Source: an uncultured Lachnospiraceae bacterium (GTDB lineage: Bacteria > Bacillota > Clostridia > Lachnospirales > Lachnospiraceae). Taken from it: a stretch of 46,831 bases of DNA. Below are positions 33,610 to 44,500 of this stretch, piece after piece (within the stretch, counting starts at the first letter, position 1; each line of letters begins with the position of its first letter). The translations under genes were made by a program, and so were the position numbers. The DNA lies in contig CAJTPF010000006.1 in assembly GCA_910578175.1 (NCBI GenBank), positions 9,177-56,007 on the forward strand, written 5' to 3'. Below the pieces are notes generated by a model. It was not told the origin of the DNA. It did not search any database and saw only the letters and a list, made by a program, of their open reading frames with translations.

Positions 33610-33638
33610 TTGAAAGAAGCGGCACCTTATGCTATAAT
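33610..33638 (+). promoter_or_regulatory. Promoter of lepA
   Basis: TTGAAA (33610-33615) and TATAAT (33633-33638) with a 17-bp spacer. Confidence 0.75.
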
Positions 33639-33683
33639 GCAGATACTATTCAGAATGGAAAAGTTTAGGAAGGTGGCACACAG

Positions 33684-35498
33684 ATGGCTTTAATCAATCA
33701 GGATAATATAAGGAATTTTTGTATCATTGCCCATATTGACCACGGAAAGTCAACACTGGCAGACAGAATCATTGAGAAAACAGGATTGCTGACCAGCAGG
33801 GAAATGCAGGCCCAGGTTCTGGATAATATGGATCTGGAGCGCGAGCGGGGAATCACCATAAAAGCCCAGGCGGTAAGAACCGTATACCGGGCAGCGGACG
33901 GTCAGGAATATATTTTTAATCTGATAGATACACCCGGACATGTGGATTTTAATTATGAAGTTTCCAGAAGCCTGGCGGCCTGCGACGGCGCCATACTGGT
34001 GGTAGATGCCGCCCAGGGTGTGGAAGCCCAGACACTTGCCAATGTTTATATGGCTCTGGATCATGATCTGGATGTGGTTCCGGTCATTAATAAGATCGAT
34101 CTGCCCAGTGCGGATCCCCAGCGTGTCATTGATGAGATCGAAGATGTCATCGGGATTGAGGCACAGGATGCTCCGCTGATATCGGCGAAAAACGGCATTA
34201 ATATAGAAGAAGTTCTGGAACAGGCCGTAACTAAGATTCCGGCACCGAAAGGAGATTCATCTGCGCCGTTGAAGGCGCTGATCTTTGACAGCATATATGA
34301 TTCCTATAAGGGAGTCATCGTATTCTGCCGGATCATGGAGGGCAGCGTCCGGGTAGGTACTCCGATAAAAATGATGGCAACCAATGCCCGGGCCAATGTC
34401 GTAGAGGTGGGTTATTTTGGTGCCGGCCAGTTTATTCCATGCGATGAATTAAGTGCGGGAATGGTTGGTTATATTACGGCAAGCATAAAAAATGTAAAGG
34501 ATACCAGTGTAGGGGATACGATCACCAATGCAGAACAGCCTTGCGACGAGGCATTGCCGGGATACAAGAAAGTGAATTCCATGGTATACTGCGGTATGTA
34601 TCCGGCGGATGGCGCAAAGTATCCGGATTTAAGGGATGCATTGGAAAAACTGCAGTTAAACGATGCGGCGCTGAATTTTGAAGCAGAGACATCCATTGCC
34701 CTGGGATTTGGGTTCCGATGCGGATTTTTGGGCCTGCTTCATCTGGAAATCATTCAGGAACGTCTGGAGCGGGAATATAATCTGGACATTGTAACGACGG
34801 CGCCTGGCGTTATCTATAAGGTATATAAAACAGACGGTACGATTGTGGAGTTAACCAATCCCTCCAATCTCCCGCCGGCCGCGGAAATCGATTATATGGA
34901 AGAACCGATTGTAAAGGCAGAAATTATGGTTACTACGGAATTTATCGGCCCGATCATGGAATTGTGCCAGGAACGCCGGGGTTCTTACAAAGGTATGGAT
35001 TATATAGAAGGAACCCGTGCATTACTAAAATATGATCTGCCGTTGAATGAAATCATATATGATTTTTTTGATGCTTTAAAATCCCGCTCCAGAGGGTATG
35101 CCTCTTTTGATTATGAAATAAAAGGATACGAGCGGTCCGAACTGGTGAAATTAGATATCCTTATAAATAAAGAAGAAGTGGATGCATTATCTTTTATTGT
35201 ACATGCCTCTACCGCGTATGAGCGCGGCAGAAAAATGTGTGAGAAGCTTAAAGAGGAAATACCGAGACAGCTGTTTGAGATACCGATTCAGGCAGCCATC
35301 GGCAGCAAAGTAATAGCCAGGGAAACGGTGAAAGCCATGCGGAAGGATGTATTGGCCAAGTGTTATGGCGGCGATATCACCCGTAAGAAGAAGCTGTTGG
35401 AAAAGCAGAAAGAGGGTAAAAAGCGTATGCGTCAGGTGGGAAATGTAGAAATCCCGCAGAAAGCGTTTATGAGCGTTCTGAAACTGGATGATAAGTAG
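33684..35498 (+). CDS. lepA: Elongation factor 4 (LepA)
   Basis: A 604-residue ribosome-associated translational GTPase of normal length. GTP motifs are AHIDHGKST, RERGITI, DTPGHVDF, NKIDLP and SAK. The LepA-specific C-terminal domain is present (KLDILINKEEVDALSFIVH, RKKKLLEKQKEGKKRMRQVGNVEIPQKAFMSVL). AGGAAGGTGG precedes the ATG. hemW follows after 11 bases, a common pairing in Bacillota. Confidence 0.97.
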   Translation: MALINQDNIRNFCIIAHIDHGKSTLADRIIEKTGLLTSREMQAQVLDNMDLERERGITIKAQAVRTVYRAADGQEYIFNLIDTPGHVDFNYEVSRSLAACDGAILVVDAAQGVEAQTLANVYMALDHDLDVVPVINKIDLPSADPQRVIDEIEDVIGIEAQDAPLISAKNGINIEEVLEQAVTKIPAPKGDSSAPLKALIFDSIYDSYKGVIVFCRIMEGSVRVGTPIKMMATNARANVVEVGYFGAGQFIPCDELSAGMVGYITASIKNVKDTSVGDTITNAEQPCDEALPGYKKVNSMVYCGMYPADGAKYPDLRDALEKLQLNDAALNFEAETSIALGFGFRCGFLGLLHLEIIQERLEREYNLDIVTTAPGVIYKVYKTDGTIVELTNPSNLPPAAEIDYMEEPIVKAEIMVTTEFIGPIMELCQERRGSYKGMDYIEGTRALLKYDLPLNEIIYDFFDALKSRSRGYASFDYEIKGYERSELVKLDILINKEEVDALSFIVHASTAYERGRKMCEKLKEEIPRQLFEIPIQAAIGSKVIARETVKAMRKDVLAKCYGGDITRKKKLLEKQKEGKKRMRQVGNVEIPQKAFMSVLKLDDK

Positions 35499-35509
35499 GG
35501 AGGATCGGT

Positions 35510-36652
35510 ATGGCGGCAGGCATATATGTGCATATCCCTTTTTGCAGAAAAAAGTGTCTCTATTGTGATTTTACTTCGGGTGTGGCAGATGAGCCGGGAA
35601 TGCTGCAATACCATAAGGCGCTTTTATATGAAATTACACATACAGATATGGAAAAAGAAAGTGCGGACTCTTTATTTTTCGGAGGCGGAACTCCATCGAT
35701 CTATCCGGTACCGCTGATGGAAGAGCTGATGTCCGCACTGAAGCCGTTTTTGCAGAGAGAAAATACGGAAGTCACAATAGAAGCAAATCCCGGAACCCTT
35801 ACTTATGAAAATCTGCAAAAATACCGAAGGATGGGATTCGGACGTATAAGCATAGGATTACAGTCCGCAGTCGACCGGGAATTAAAAACCCTTGGTCGGA
35901 TACATTCTTACGAAGTCTTTGAACAATCCTTTTTTCTGGCAAGAAAAGCCGGATTTACCAATATAAATGTGGATATTATTTCTGCGGTTCCCGGTCAGAC
36001 CTTTGAATCATTTCAAACCACATTGCGGAGGGTAGAGGAATTAAATCCGGAGCATATTTCTGCATATAGTCTTATTGTGGAAGAAGGAACTCCGTTTTTT
36101 GAAAAATACGGAGAAGGAAAGCCATATGAAACCCTGCTTCCCGACGAAGAAACAGACCGGGCAATGTACCACTATACCGGTGCATTTTTAAGATCCAAAG
36201 GATACGACAGGTATGAGATATCCAATTATGCAAAATCCGGTTTTGAATGTAAACATAATATGAAATACTGGTCCATGGAGGAATATTACGGTTTTGGCCT
36301 GTCGGCGGCTTCCAAAACGGGAAACAAACGTTATGTCAACACATCGGATACGGAATGTTATTGCAATCTGCCTGAACATGGAAGACTGTCAGATATCAGG
36401 GCAGAAGAACATATACAGACCGGACAGGATGATATGGAAGAATTTATGTTTCTGGGACTGCGAAAAATGAACGGAATATCCTTCAAAGAATTTACGGATA
36501 GATTCGGAGTTTCATGCAGGCAGGTATATGGCAGTGTGATCCAACGGTTTGTCGCAGAAGGACTGCTAGAAGACACCGGGGAACGGCTGAGACTGACGGA
36601 ACAGGGAATTGATGTCAGTAATGTGGTGTTTTCGGAATTTATCTTTGGATAG
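35510..36652 (+). CDS. hemW: HemW-type radical SAM heme chaperone
   Basis: A 380-residue relative of coproporphyrinogen III oxidase HemN. The iron-sulfur motif is CRKKCLYCDF (Cys12, Cys16, Cys19), followed by FFGGGTPS, ANPGT and RISIGLQS. The Cys after the CxxxCxxC motif that HemN uses (CxxxCxxCxC) is absent, Asp-Phe taking its place, which fits HemW rather than HemN. GGGAGG lies before the ATG. Confidence 0.92.
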   Translation: MAAGIYVHIPFCRKKCLYCDFTSGVADEPGMLQYHKALLYEITHTDMEKESADSLFFGGGTPSIYPVPLMEELMSALKPFLQRENTEVTIEANPGTLTYENLQKYRRMGFGRISIGLQSAVDRELKTLGRIHSYEVFEQSFFLARKAGFTNINVDIISAVPGQTFESFQTTLRRVEELNPEHISAYSLIVEEGTPFFEKYGEGKPYETLLPDEETDRAMYHYTGAFLRSKGYDRYEISNYAKSGFECKHNMKYWSMEEYYGFGLSAASKTGNKRYVNTSDTECYCNLPEHGRLSDIRAEEHIQTGQDDMEEFMFLGLRKMNGISFKEFTDRFGVSCRQVYGSVIQRFVAEGLLEDTGERLRLTEQGIDVSNVVFSEFIFG

Positions 36653-36673
36653 CATAAAAAAAATATAAAGTCC

Positions 36674-36713
36674 TTGTTACTTCATACCATATTTAGTATA
36701 ATTGACTCAGTCA
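36674..36713 (+). promoter_or_regulatory. Promoter of the DUF6106 gene with palindrome at the start site
   Basis: TTGTTA (36674-36679) and TATAAT (36697-36702), 17-bp spacer. TGACTCAGTCA (36703-36713) is an 11-base palindrome directly after the -10 box, where an operator could act. Confidence 0.6.
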
Positions 36714-36768
36714 GTGATTATGAATTACTACCGCCTGTTGATTCAAAGGCAGAAAAGGAGGCTCCGGA

Positions 36769-37284
36769 ATGGGAGACGTATATCATGAATACTTAATAAA
36801 GCAGAAAAAGACTGTTGTAGGAATAATGTTAAGGATTTTCAGCATTGCCCTGTGTATTGGAGGATTTTGTACTTTGTTTTTAATCGGTTCTCTGGGAGCA
36901 TTGATAGAGTGTCTGTTGGTGTACCTGGCCATATGGATTTTTAAGAGAACAGATGTTGAGATTGAATACTGTTATCTGAGCGGGGAATGTCAGTTTGATA
37001 AGATATTCGGTCGCAGTAAAAGAAAAGGATGCGGCAAATTAGACATAGAGCAGATGGAGATCATGGCATTGGAAGGTTCACCGGAACTGGAATCTTTTGA
37101 GAGGGAGAATTACAGGGTCCGGGATTTTTCCACGCTGGTAAAAGGAGCCAGAAGATATGTGGCATTTGTCAGGAAAGATTCGGAACTGATCAAGGTGATC
37201 TTTGAACCGAATGACGATATCCTGGAATCCATGCAGATGGCGGCTCCGAGGAAAGTACTGATACCGAGGAAGATTTCGTCATAA
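36769..37284 (+). CDS. DUF6106 family membrane protein
   Basis: A 171-residue protein with two adjacent membrane spans (about 17-37 and 39-58) and a C-terminal cytosolic beta domain. The pattern VEIEYCYLSGECQFDKIFGRSKRK...MEIMALEGSPELESF matches the DUF6106 family of Lachnospiraceae, whose function is unknown. AAAGGAGG precedes the ATG. It is monocistronic between its own promoter and that of guaB. Confidence 0.75.
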   Translation: MGDVYHEYLIKQKKTVVGIMLRIFSIALCIGGFCTLFLIGSLGALIECLLVYLAIWIFKRTDVEIEYCYLSGECQFDKIFGRSKRKGCGKLDIEQMEIMALEGSPELESFERENYRVRDFSTLVKGARRYVAFVRKDSELIKVIFEPNDDILESMQMAAPRKVLIPRKISS

Positions 37285-37328
37285 ATATAAAATGAGATAT
37301 GATGTGATTATCAGGAATAAAAAAGTGT

Positions 37329-37357
37329 TTGACATCCCCATCTAATTTTGATAAAAT
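37329..37357 (+). promoter_or_regulatory. Promoter of guaB
   Basis: TTGACA (37329-37334) and TAAAAT (37352-37357), 17-bp spacer, 35 bases before the start codon. I saw no guanine riboswitch in this short leader. Confidence 0.7.
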
Positions 37358-37391
37358 TGATAAAATTTAGAGAAAGTGAGGACAAGAGAAA

Positions 37392-38849
37392 ATGGGACAA
37401 ATTGTTGGCGATGGAATAACATTTGATGACGTGTTATTGGTACCTGGTTATTCAGAAGTTACTCCGAATATGGTGGATTTATCAACATATCTAACTAAAA
37501 GTATTAAGCTTAACATTCCGATGATGAGTGCGGGCATGGACACAGTAACGGAACATAGAATGGCGATCGCGATGGCCAGACAGGGCGGTATCGGAATTAT
37601 TCATAAGAATATGTCCATTGAAGCACAGGCAGAAGAAGTAGATAAAGTAAAACGTTCAGAAAACGGAGTGATCACAGATCCGTTTTATTTATCACCGGAA
37701 CATACATTAGAGGATGCTAACAACCTGATGGCGAAATTCCGAATTTCAGGTGTTCCTATTACAACAGAAGATAAGAAACTGGTAGGTATCATTACAAACC
37801 GCGATTTGAAATTTGAAACGGATTTCAGTAAGAAGATCAAAGATTCCATGACATCAGAAGGTCTTGTAACGGCGAAGGAAGGAATCACTCTGGAGGAAGC
37901 CAAGGCAATTCTTGCAAAAGCCAGAAAAGAGAAGCTTCCGATCGTGGATGATAATTATGTGCTGAAAGGTCTTATAACCATAAAGGATATTGAAAAGCAG
38001 ATCAAGTATCCGTTATCTGCAAAGGATTCCCAGGGCAGGCTGCTTTGCGGTGCGGCAGTGGGTATCACCAAGAATATTATGGATCGTGTGGATGCGCTGG
38101 TAAAAGTAAAGGTCGACGTGATCGTGATCGATTCAGCCCATGGACATTCCAAGAATATTATTGATACGGTAAAGATGGTAAAACAGACATATCCGGATTT
38201 ACAGGTGATAGCAGGAAATATTGCCACAGGAGATGCCGCAAAGGCATTGATCGAGGCGGGTGTGGATGCCGTGAAAGTCGGGATCGGTCCGGGCTCCATA
38301 TGTACTACCCGTGTGGTTGCAGGTATTGGAGTTCCGCAGATCACTGCTATCATGGATTGCTATGAAGTGGCAAAAGAGTACGGCATACCGGTAATTGCAG
38401 ATGGAGGCATTAAGTTTTCCGGCGATATGACAAAAGCAATCGCGGCAGGCGCAAATGTTTGTATGATGGGAAGTATCTTTGCCGGATGTGATGAAAGTCC
38501 GGGAACATTTGAATTATATCAGGGACGGAAATATAAGGTATATCGCGGGATGGGTTCCATTGCGGCAATGGAAAACGGAAGTAAAGACAGATATTTTCAG
38601 GCCGATGCCAAGAAACTGGTTCCGGAAGGCGTGGAAGGACGCGTAGCTTACAAGGGAACCGTGGAAGACACCGTATTCCAGCTTGTAGGCGGTATCCGTT
38701 CCGGTATGGGATATTGCGGTGCAAAGGATATTGAAACACTGAAAAAAGAAGGTAAATTTGTTAAGATTTCTTCGGCTTCGCTGAAAGAGAGTCATCCTCA
38801 TGATATTCATATTACAAAAGAAGCTCCGAACTATAGTATAGATGTATAA
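37392..38849 (+). CDS. guaB: IMP dehydrogenase
   Basis: Oxidises IMP to XMP, the committed step of guanine nucleotide synthesis. The 485 residues contain the barrel with DVLLVPGYSEV, MMSAGMDTVTE, two CBS domains (about 95-205), VIDSAHGHS and the catalytic loop GPGSICTTRVVAGIGVPQ with Cys304. GMGSIAAM and the flap segment follow. AGTGAGG stands before the ATG. A strong terminator follows. Confidence 0.97.
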   Translation: MGQIVGDGITFDDVLLVPGYSEVTPNMVDLSTYLTKSIKLNIPMMSAGMDTVTEHRMAIAMARQGGIGIIHKNMSIEAQAEEVDKVKRSENGVITDPFYLSPEHTLEDANNLMAKFRISGVPITTEDKKLVGIITNRDLKFETDFSKKIKDSMTSEGLVTAKEGITLEEAKAILAKARKEKLPIVDDNYVLKGLITIKDIEKQIKYPLSAKDSQGRLLCGAAVGITKNIMDRVDALVKVKVDVIVIDSAHGHSKNIIDTVKMVKQTYPDLQVIAGNIATGDAAKALIEAGVDAVKVGIGPGSICTTRVVAGIGVPQITAIMDCYEVAKEYGIPVIADGGIKFSGDMTKAIAAGANVCMMGSIFAGCDESPGTFELYQGRKYKVYRGMGSIAAMENGSKDRYFQADAKKLVPEGVEGRVAYKGTVEDTVFQLVGGIRSGMGYCGAKDIETLKKEGKFVKISSASLKESHPHDIHITKEAPNYSIDV

Positions 38850-38891
38850 AATGTTCTCTTTTAGGAGAAGAATTAACAAAAATTAAATAAA

Positions 38892-38929
38892 ATATCAGTT
38901 CATATTGTTGTATGGACTGATATTTTTTT
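38892..38929 (+). terminator. Rho-independent terminator of guaB
   Basis: ATATCAGTTCATA (38892-38904) pairs with TATGGACTGATAT (38911-38923), one G-T, loop TTGTTG, then a T-run to 38929. Confidence 0.92.
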
Positions 38930-38936
38930 GTATAAT
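38908..38936 (+). promoter_or_regulatory. Promoter of the GH31 gene, embedded in the guaB terminator
   Basis: TTGTAT (38908-38913), starting in the terminator loop, and TATAAT (38931-38936) have a 17-bp spacer. The start codon is about 45 bases downstream. Confidence 0.6.
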
Positions 38937-38981
38937 GGAAAAAATAGAAAGCATAAAATAATCAGGTAGGAGAAGATGAAT

Positions 38982-40985
38982 ATGATCAGCAAAATCAGGT
39001 ATGGAAATCCGGTTCCGACGGGAGCGGTAGTGAACGGAACAGCAGATGAAAACGGGAAAGGTCAGCTTCGGTATTTTGAGAAGACGGAACAGGGCTTCCG
39101 ATACCGGATGGAGAAGAAAGATGCGGTATATGGTCTCGGTGAGGCAAACCGGGGCATAAATAAACGGGGATATCAGTATATAAGTTATTGTACTGATGAT
39201 CCGAATCATACGGAAGAGAAACTTTCTCTGTATGGAGCCCATAATTTTATTGTTATAGACGGAGCGTGTACGTTTGGAGTTTTTATTGACAATCCGGGCA
39301 GGGTTACTTTTGATATCGGATATGAAAGGACGGATGAACTTAACATTATACCGGAATATGAAGATCTGGATTTTTATATAATAGAAGGGGAAGGAATCAA
39401 AGATATCGTCAGACAGTTCAGGATACTGATCGGACAATCATATATACCGCCGAGATGGGCGTTTGGATACCAGCAATGCCGATGGAGCTATATGGATGCG
39501 GATGCCGTACGGGAAGTGGTGGATGGATATGAAAACTGTGGAATTCCGTTAACTGCGGTTTATTTGGACATTGATTATATGGAATCCTATAAAGATTTTA
39601 CGATCAGTGATGAGAGATTTCCGGATTTCGGAAATTTTGTAAAAGAGATGAAGGCGAAAAATATTCATCTGGTTCCCATCATTGATGCCGGTGTTAAGAT
39701 TGAAGACGGATATGACGTCTATGAAGAAGGTACGGCAAAAGGTTATTTTGTAAAAGACCGGGAGGGAAAGGATTATGTGACCGCGGTATGGCCGGGACTG
39801 ACCCATTTTCCGGATTTCCTGAATACGGAAGCCAGACGCTGGTTCGGATTAAAGTATCAGGCACTGACCGATAAGGGAATAGACGGATTTTGGAACGATA
39901 TGAACGAGCCGGCGATTTTTTATACGGAAAGAGGCATTGATGAGGTCAGGGAATTTTTAAAAGCGGAGGCCGGAACAGGAGATATTTCCACGGATCAACT
40001 GATGGAGTTAAAATGGAAATTAAACGAACTGGCCAATAATGATACTGATTATAAAGCGATGTATCACAATATGGACGGCCAGACCGTAAATCATGACCGG
40101 GTCCACAATCTGTATGGATATAACATGACAAAAGCGGCAGCGGAAGGACTGGCAGAACTGCGGCCCGGAGAGCGGACACTGCTGTTTTCACGTTCCTCTT
40201 ATATCGGTATGCATCGTTATGGCGGAATCTGGATGGGAGATAATCAGGCATGGTGGTCCCACATCCTGTTAAATTTAAAGATGCTTCCATCCTTAAATAT
40301 GTGCGGTTTTCTGTATACCGGTGCGGATATCGGTGGATTCGGAAGCAATACCACCAGAGAACTGCTGCTCCGCTGGCTGGCGCTTGGAGTGTTTACACCG
40401 CTGATGCGGAATCATGCGGCGTTAGGAACCAGACTGCAGGAGTGTTTCCGGTTTGAACATACCGAAGATTTTAAGTCTGTGATCAGCTGCAGATATCGTC
40501 TGCTGCCGTATCTGTATAGCGAGTATTTAAAATCCGTGTATGAAAATGAGATGATGTTCCGCCCGCTGGCATTTGATTACAGAGAAGACGAAATTGCAGT
40601 AAATGTGGAAGATCAGCTTATGCTGGGAAATGAGGTTATGATAGCTCCGGTATATACCCAGAATGCTACCGGAAGATATGTATATCTGCCGGAAAATATG
40701 ACCATGATCATTATGCATGAAAACGGTGAAGAGGAAAAAGAGCTGGAAAAAGGTATTCATTTTGTCGAAATGCCGTTAAACAGGGTTGTATTTTTTGTAA
40801 AAGCGGATGCTAAAATTCCGGTTGTGGGTACGGATTACGGCAGGAGCATATGTAACGGTACAATGGAAGATATCGCCGTTTCCCGGATCTCATGGCTGGG
40901 AAAACAGGATAAGGGATACCGGATGTATATGGATACCGGACATTCCGATAATAAAAAGGATGATGTTCTGATCACGGAATTTTAA
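38982..40985 (+). CDS. Glycoside hydrolase family 31 alpha-glucosidase
   Basis: A 667-residue cytosolic enzyme (no signal peptide) that should cleave terminal alpha-linked glucose or a related sugar. Conserved parts are VYGLGEANRGINKRG, RWAFGYQQCRWSY, LDIDYMESYKDFT, the nucleophile Asp306 in GFWNDMNEP, RSSYIGMHRYGGIWMGDN with acid/base Asp420, and GADIGGFGSNTTRELLLRW. Exact substrate (maltose, isomaltose, sulfoquinovose or xyloside) is not certain. AGGAG (38968-38972) is nine bases before ATG 38982; ATG 38976 is too close. greA follows after 14 bases. Confidence 0.92.
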   Translation: MISKIRYGNPVPTGAVVNGTADENGKGQLRYFEKTEQGFRYRMEKKDAVYGLGEANRGINKRGYQYISYCTDDPNHTEEKLSLYGAHNFIVIDGACTFGVFIDNPGRVTFDIGYERTDELNIIPEYEDLDFYIIEGEGIKDIVRQFRILIGQSYIPPRWAFGYQQCRWSYMDADAVREVVDGYENCGIPLTAVYLDIDYMESYKDFTISDERFPDFGNFVKEMKAKNIHLVPIIDAGVKIEDGYDVYEEGTAKGYFVKDREGKDYVTAVWPGLTHFPDFLNTEARRWFGLKYQALTDKGIDGFWNDMNEPAIFYTERGIDEVREFLKAEAGTGDISTDQLMELKWKLNELANNDTDYKAMYHNMDGQTVNHDRVHNLYGYNMTKAAAEGLAELRPGERTLLFSRSSYIGMHRYGGIWMGDNQAWWSHILLNLKMLPSLNMCGFLYTGADIGGFGSNTTRELLLRWLALGVFTPLMRNHAALGTRLQECFRFEHTEDFKSVISCRYRLLPYLYSEYLKSVYENEMMFRPLAFDYREDEIAVNVEDQLMLGNEVMIAPVYTQNATGRYVYLPENMTMIIMHENGEEEKELEKGIHFVEMPLNRVVFFVKADAKIPVVGTDYGRSICNGTMEDIAVSRISWLGKQDKGYRMYMDTGHSDNKKDDVLITEF

Positions 40986-40999
40986 AGGATGGTAATATA

Positions 41000-41503
41000 A
41001 TGTCAAATGATCTGACGAGAAATGATATAAAAAAAATAGAAGAAGAGATTGAATACAGAAAGACAGTGGTACGGAAAGAGGCTATAGAAGCTGTCAAAGA
41101 AGCAAGGGCGCACGGAGATTTAAGTGAAAACTTTGAATACTATGCAGCAAAAAAAGATAAGAACAGGAACGAAAGCAGGATCCGGTATCTGGAACGGATG
41201 ATCAAAACGGCCCATATCATTGAAGATACATCGGCGGAAGATGAAATCGGACTGTATAGTAAAGTGACATTATATTTTGAAGAAGAGGAAGAAACGGAGG
41301 AATATAAAATCGTAACTTCCATTCGGGGGGATTCACTGAAAAACCTCATAAGTATAGAGTCACCGCTGGGAAAAGCTTTGCTGGGCCATAAGGCCGGAGA
41401 CCGGGTATATATTCCGCTGAATGCCGCCGGCGGATACTATGTTGTGATCCGGGCAATGGAAAAAACTGTAGATGATGGTACGGATGCCATACGCAGTTAT
41501 TAG
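41000..41503 (+). CDS. greA: Transcription elongation factor GreA
   Basis: A 167-residue factor that reactivates backtracked RNA polymerase. It has an N-terminal coiled coil whose tip keeps the acidic pair in HGDLSENFEYYAAK, and a C-terminal FKBP-like domain with SPLGKALLGHKAGDRVYI. The loop EEEEETEEYKIV is more acidic than usual. The gene follows the GH31 gene closely and may be co-transcribed with it; a specialised paralogue (other copies outside the window) cannot be excluded. Confidence 0.92.
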   Translation: MSNDLTRNDIKKIEEEIEYRKTVVRKEAIEAVKEARAHGDLSENFEYYAAKKDKNRNESRIRYLERMIKTAHIIEDTSAEDEIGLYSKVTLYFEEEEETEEYKIVTSIRGDSLKNLISIESPLGKALLGHKAGDRVYIPLNAAGGYYVVIRAMEKTVDDGTDAIRSY

Positions 41504-41560
41504 GGGAGGCGGTAATTAAAGATATGCGTAAGTGCGGATGCAGCACAGATGGGAGAAGAT

Positions 41561-44500
41561 ATGAAAATAGAACATAAAGAGTGCATTGAGAAACTGATCA
41601 GGGAACTGGCAATGGAACGGAAGAATACAAAAAAGTGTTTTTTTAAACACTACAGTTCCTTTGAATTATATGAAAATGAAATTTCATCACTGATTAAAAA
41701 ATATCTGGCGGAATCTGATTTTCTGTTTTTTGAGTTTACAGGAACTATTCTCCAGGATGCGTATTGTCCCTTTTTAAACCTGATTCGTGACTTATACTAT
41801 AAACATTATGCGGATATGGACGTAAAGCAGTTTTTAAAGGAGTGCGGTGTCTATTCGTTGCAGAGAGTTTTATTTGAGAATTATATTAAACATGGAATAT
41901 GCAGACGGGAAGAGGATATCATTCCAAGGGAAGTCGGTTATGAGCATGTAAGATTTATCCAGTCCGTGTGCAATATTCTGGAATATATGACACAAAGCCA
42001 TAAACTCGTATTGATATTAAATAAACTGCATCTGGCACAGATGTCTACTATTTTGCTGCTGCAGGAACTGGTATGGCATAGGAACCTAAATAATATGGTT
42101 TTGGTAGGCACATATAATGAGTCTTTTAACGTAAGCACGTATATGCTCAGAGACTGGCTGAAGTTTAAAGAAAAGCTGGATGAGAGCGATTATATTATTA
42201 AATGTGATGATGAAGAATCCGGCATGGATGATGATATTACTGAAGGGTTTGAACCGGATATTTTGGAAATCAATACATATATAAAAAAAATAAATGATAT
42301 GATATATACGCTGGCATTCCGTCAGGCGGATTACTATCTGGAGATCATTTACCATGCCATTGAAATCAATAAAATGGATGTGGGAAAGAAGACCAGGATC
42401 CGGATTTTACTGATGTATGCCGCAGTGGCTGTATATAACAGACAGAGTAAACATGCTTATGTATTGTGCAAGAAAGTACAGGATTCGGATTATTTATATC
42501 AGGATATTGATTCCCAGTATAATTATTATTGTGTTCTTGCGCTTGTCCTTCTGTATTCCGGCCAGCGGAAGCAGGCGTTATCCGCAGTGGAAAATGCCAG
42601 GGCCATGGCCAGAAGCATGGATGGGAACGATAAACTGGTTCAGGTCGATATGCTGGATATCCTGGTTTTGTTAAACGGCTGTCAGGATACTTTTGTATGG
42701 GATGTTTCCATGGAAATTCCAAAGGCGGTCTTAAACGTTGCAGAACAGAATAATCAGAAGAATCATCTGGCATATGCATATCTGTTTGGATTTATTGATA
42801 TGGAAACCATGAACTTTGACGATTCCGACTATTTTATGAAAGGAATTCAGATTGCAAAAGAGATTGATAATATTGAACTTCAGCTGCTTGCGTGGCAGAA
42901 AAATGCGGTGGTGGCATCTGCTTCCGGCCGGTTTGAAGATATTATCCGGTATTATAATAAATGCATGGAGATTATCGAAGGCCTGGAACGGCCCTGGGAT
43001 GAGATCCAGATTTATAACGGAGTCGGTTACAGTTGTATCTTAAATGAAAAATATGATATGGCTAATGATTATTTTAAAAAGGCCCTTGGGATTTCATTAG
43101 AGATGGAAAACTCCATGATGATCATAGAAGCGATCTATAATATGGCGGTAAACGGTATTGCCATGGGAGATTATGAAGCCGTGGCTCATTATATAGTTAC
43201 GGAATTGAAAGCAATGGAAATCCTGCGGATAGAGAGAATCCGGACCTGCAATAAATCAAAACTGTATGGAATGTTAATATTTGCATATATTAAACTTGAA
43301 ATGCTGTATGATGCAAAATTGTATTTTGATAAAATGAAGACTACACTGATACCGTTTCTGGAAGATGAAAGTATGAACTGTGACGGATGGGAAGATGATA
43401 TTTTCCTGTTCCATCTGGTACGGGGAATGCTCTATAAAGCAGAGGGTCATTACAGGGAGGCCAATGACTCATATGTCCGGGGAAGATTTATCTGGAATAA
43501 GGCAAGAAGCAAACAGGAATATGTATATACCAGATTTATTGAAGAAGAAGCTAAAATTTTTGAGATATTCGGAGAAGAGGAAAAACGGATAAATGTTTTG
43601 GAAAACGGGATTGCTTTCTGCAAAAAAAATAAACTGCTGAATAATGCGGAACGGTTGCAGCGGCTGTTGGAACAGAAAACTTTGAAGCAGGAAGTATATA
43701 ACAGTGCATTGACAGAATCAGATCTGCAGCTTGTATTGAAATCAATTTCCGTATCCGGATTGAAGCAGGAACTAAAAAACAAGAATAAAATGCTGGATTT
43801 TTTTGAATCTTGGGTAGAAGTTCTGAATCAGACCTGTGAATCCGTGGAGGAGCTGATCTATGATTCCCTGAATATGTTTCAGAATAATTTTAACATTGAT
43901 AATCTGATCTATATTGATGTGGTAAATGAGAATCCGGTCATCCGGTTTAAGGATAAAAATATGGATTTTAATCCGGTTCAGGCCCGCTTTTTATTGGATT
44001 ATATGAAAGGGAACCGGAAAAAGATCATTGTCTCCAGGTTTGAAAAATCATTTTCCATTCATGAGGAACTGATTTCTATTTTTGCCAAGAACAGTATTGC
44101 TTCCATGATCGTGATCCCTTTTCTGAAAAATGATACGATAAGCGGCATTTTTGTTACAATAAGCGGGAGATATGTGAATTTTACCGAAAATGTAAATGTA
44201 TTTTCAGAGGAAGATGCCAATGCTTTTCGGACTGCGTTCCGGGAACTGCTGGAAGCCGTTAACAGGGAAGAGATCAAGAAACAGTTAAAGTGCAGTTCCA
44301 TAACGGATACACTGACCGGCCTGAATAACCGGCAGGGACTGAAACAATATTTTGAGGAACAGTTTAATATACAGGAGGAATTCAGGATCCGGCCGGAAGA
44401 GAAGCAGTTTACCATTCTATATATGGATCTGGATAATTTTAAATATTGTAATGATTATTTTGGGCATGAAGCAGGAGATGCGGTCATTGTTGCATTCTCA

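Noticed and set aside
38895..39437. 180-codon open frame on the - strand
   Set aside because: It is antisense to the GH31 gene and begins in its coding region; codon pattern and motifs support only the + strand.
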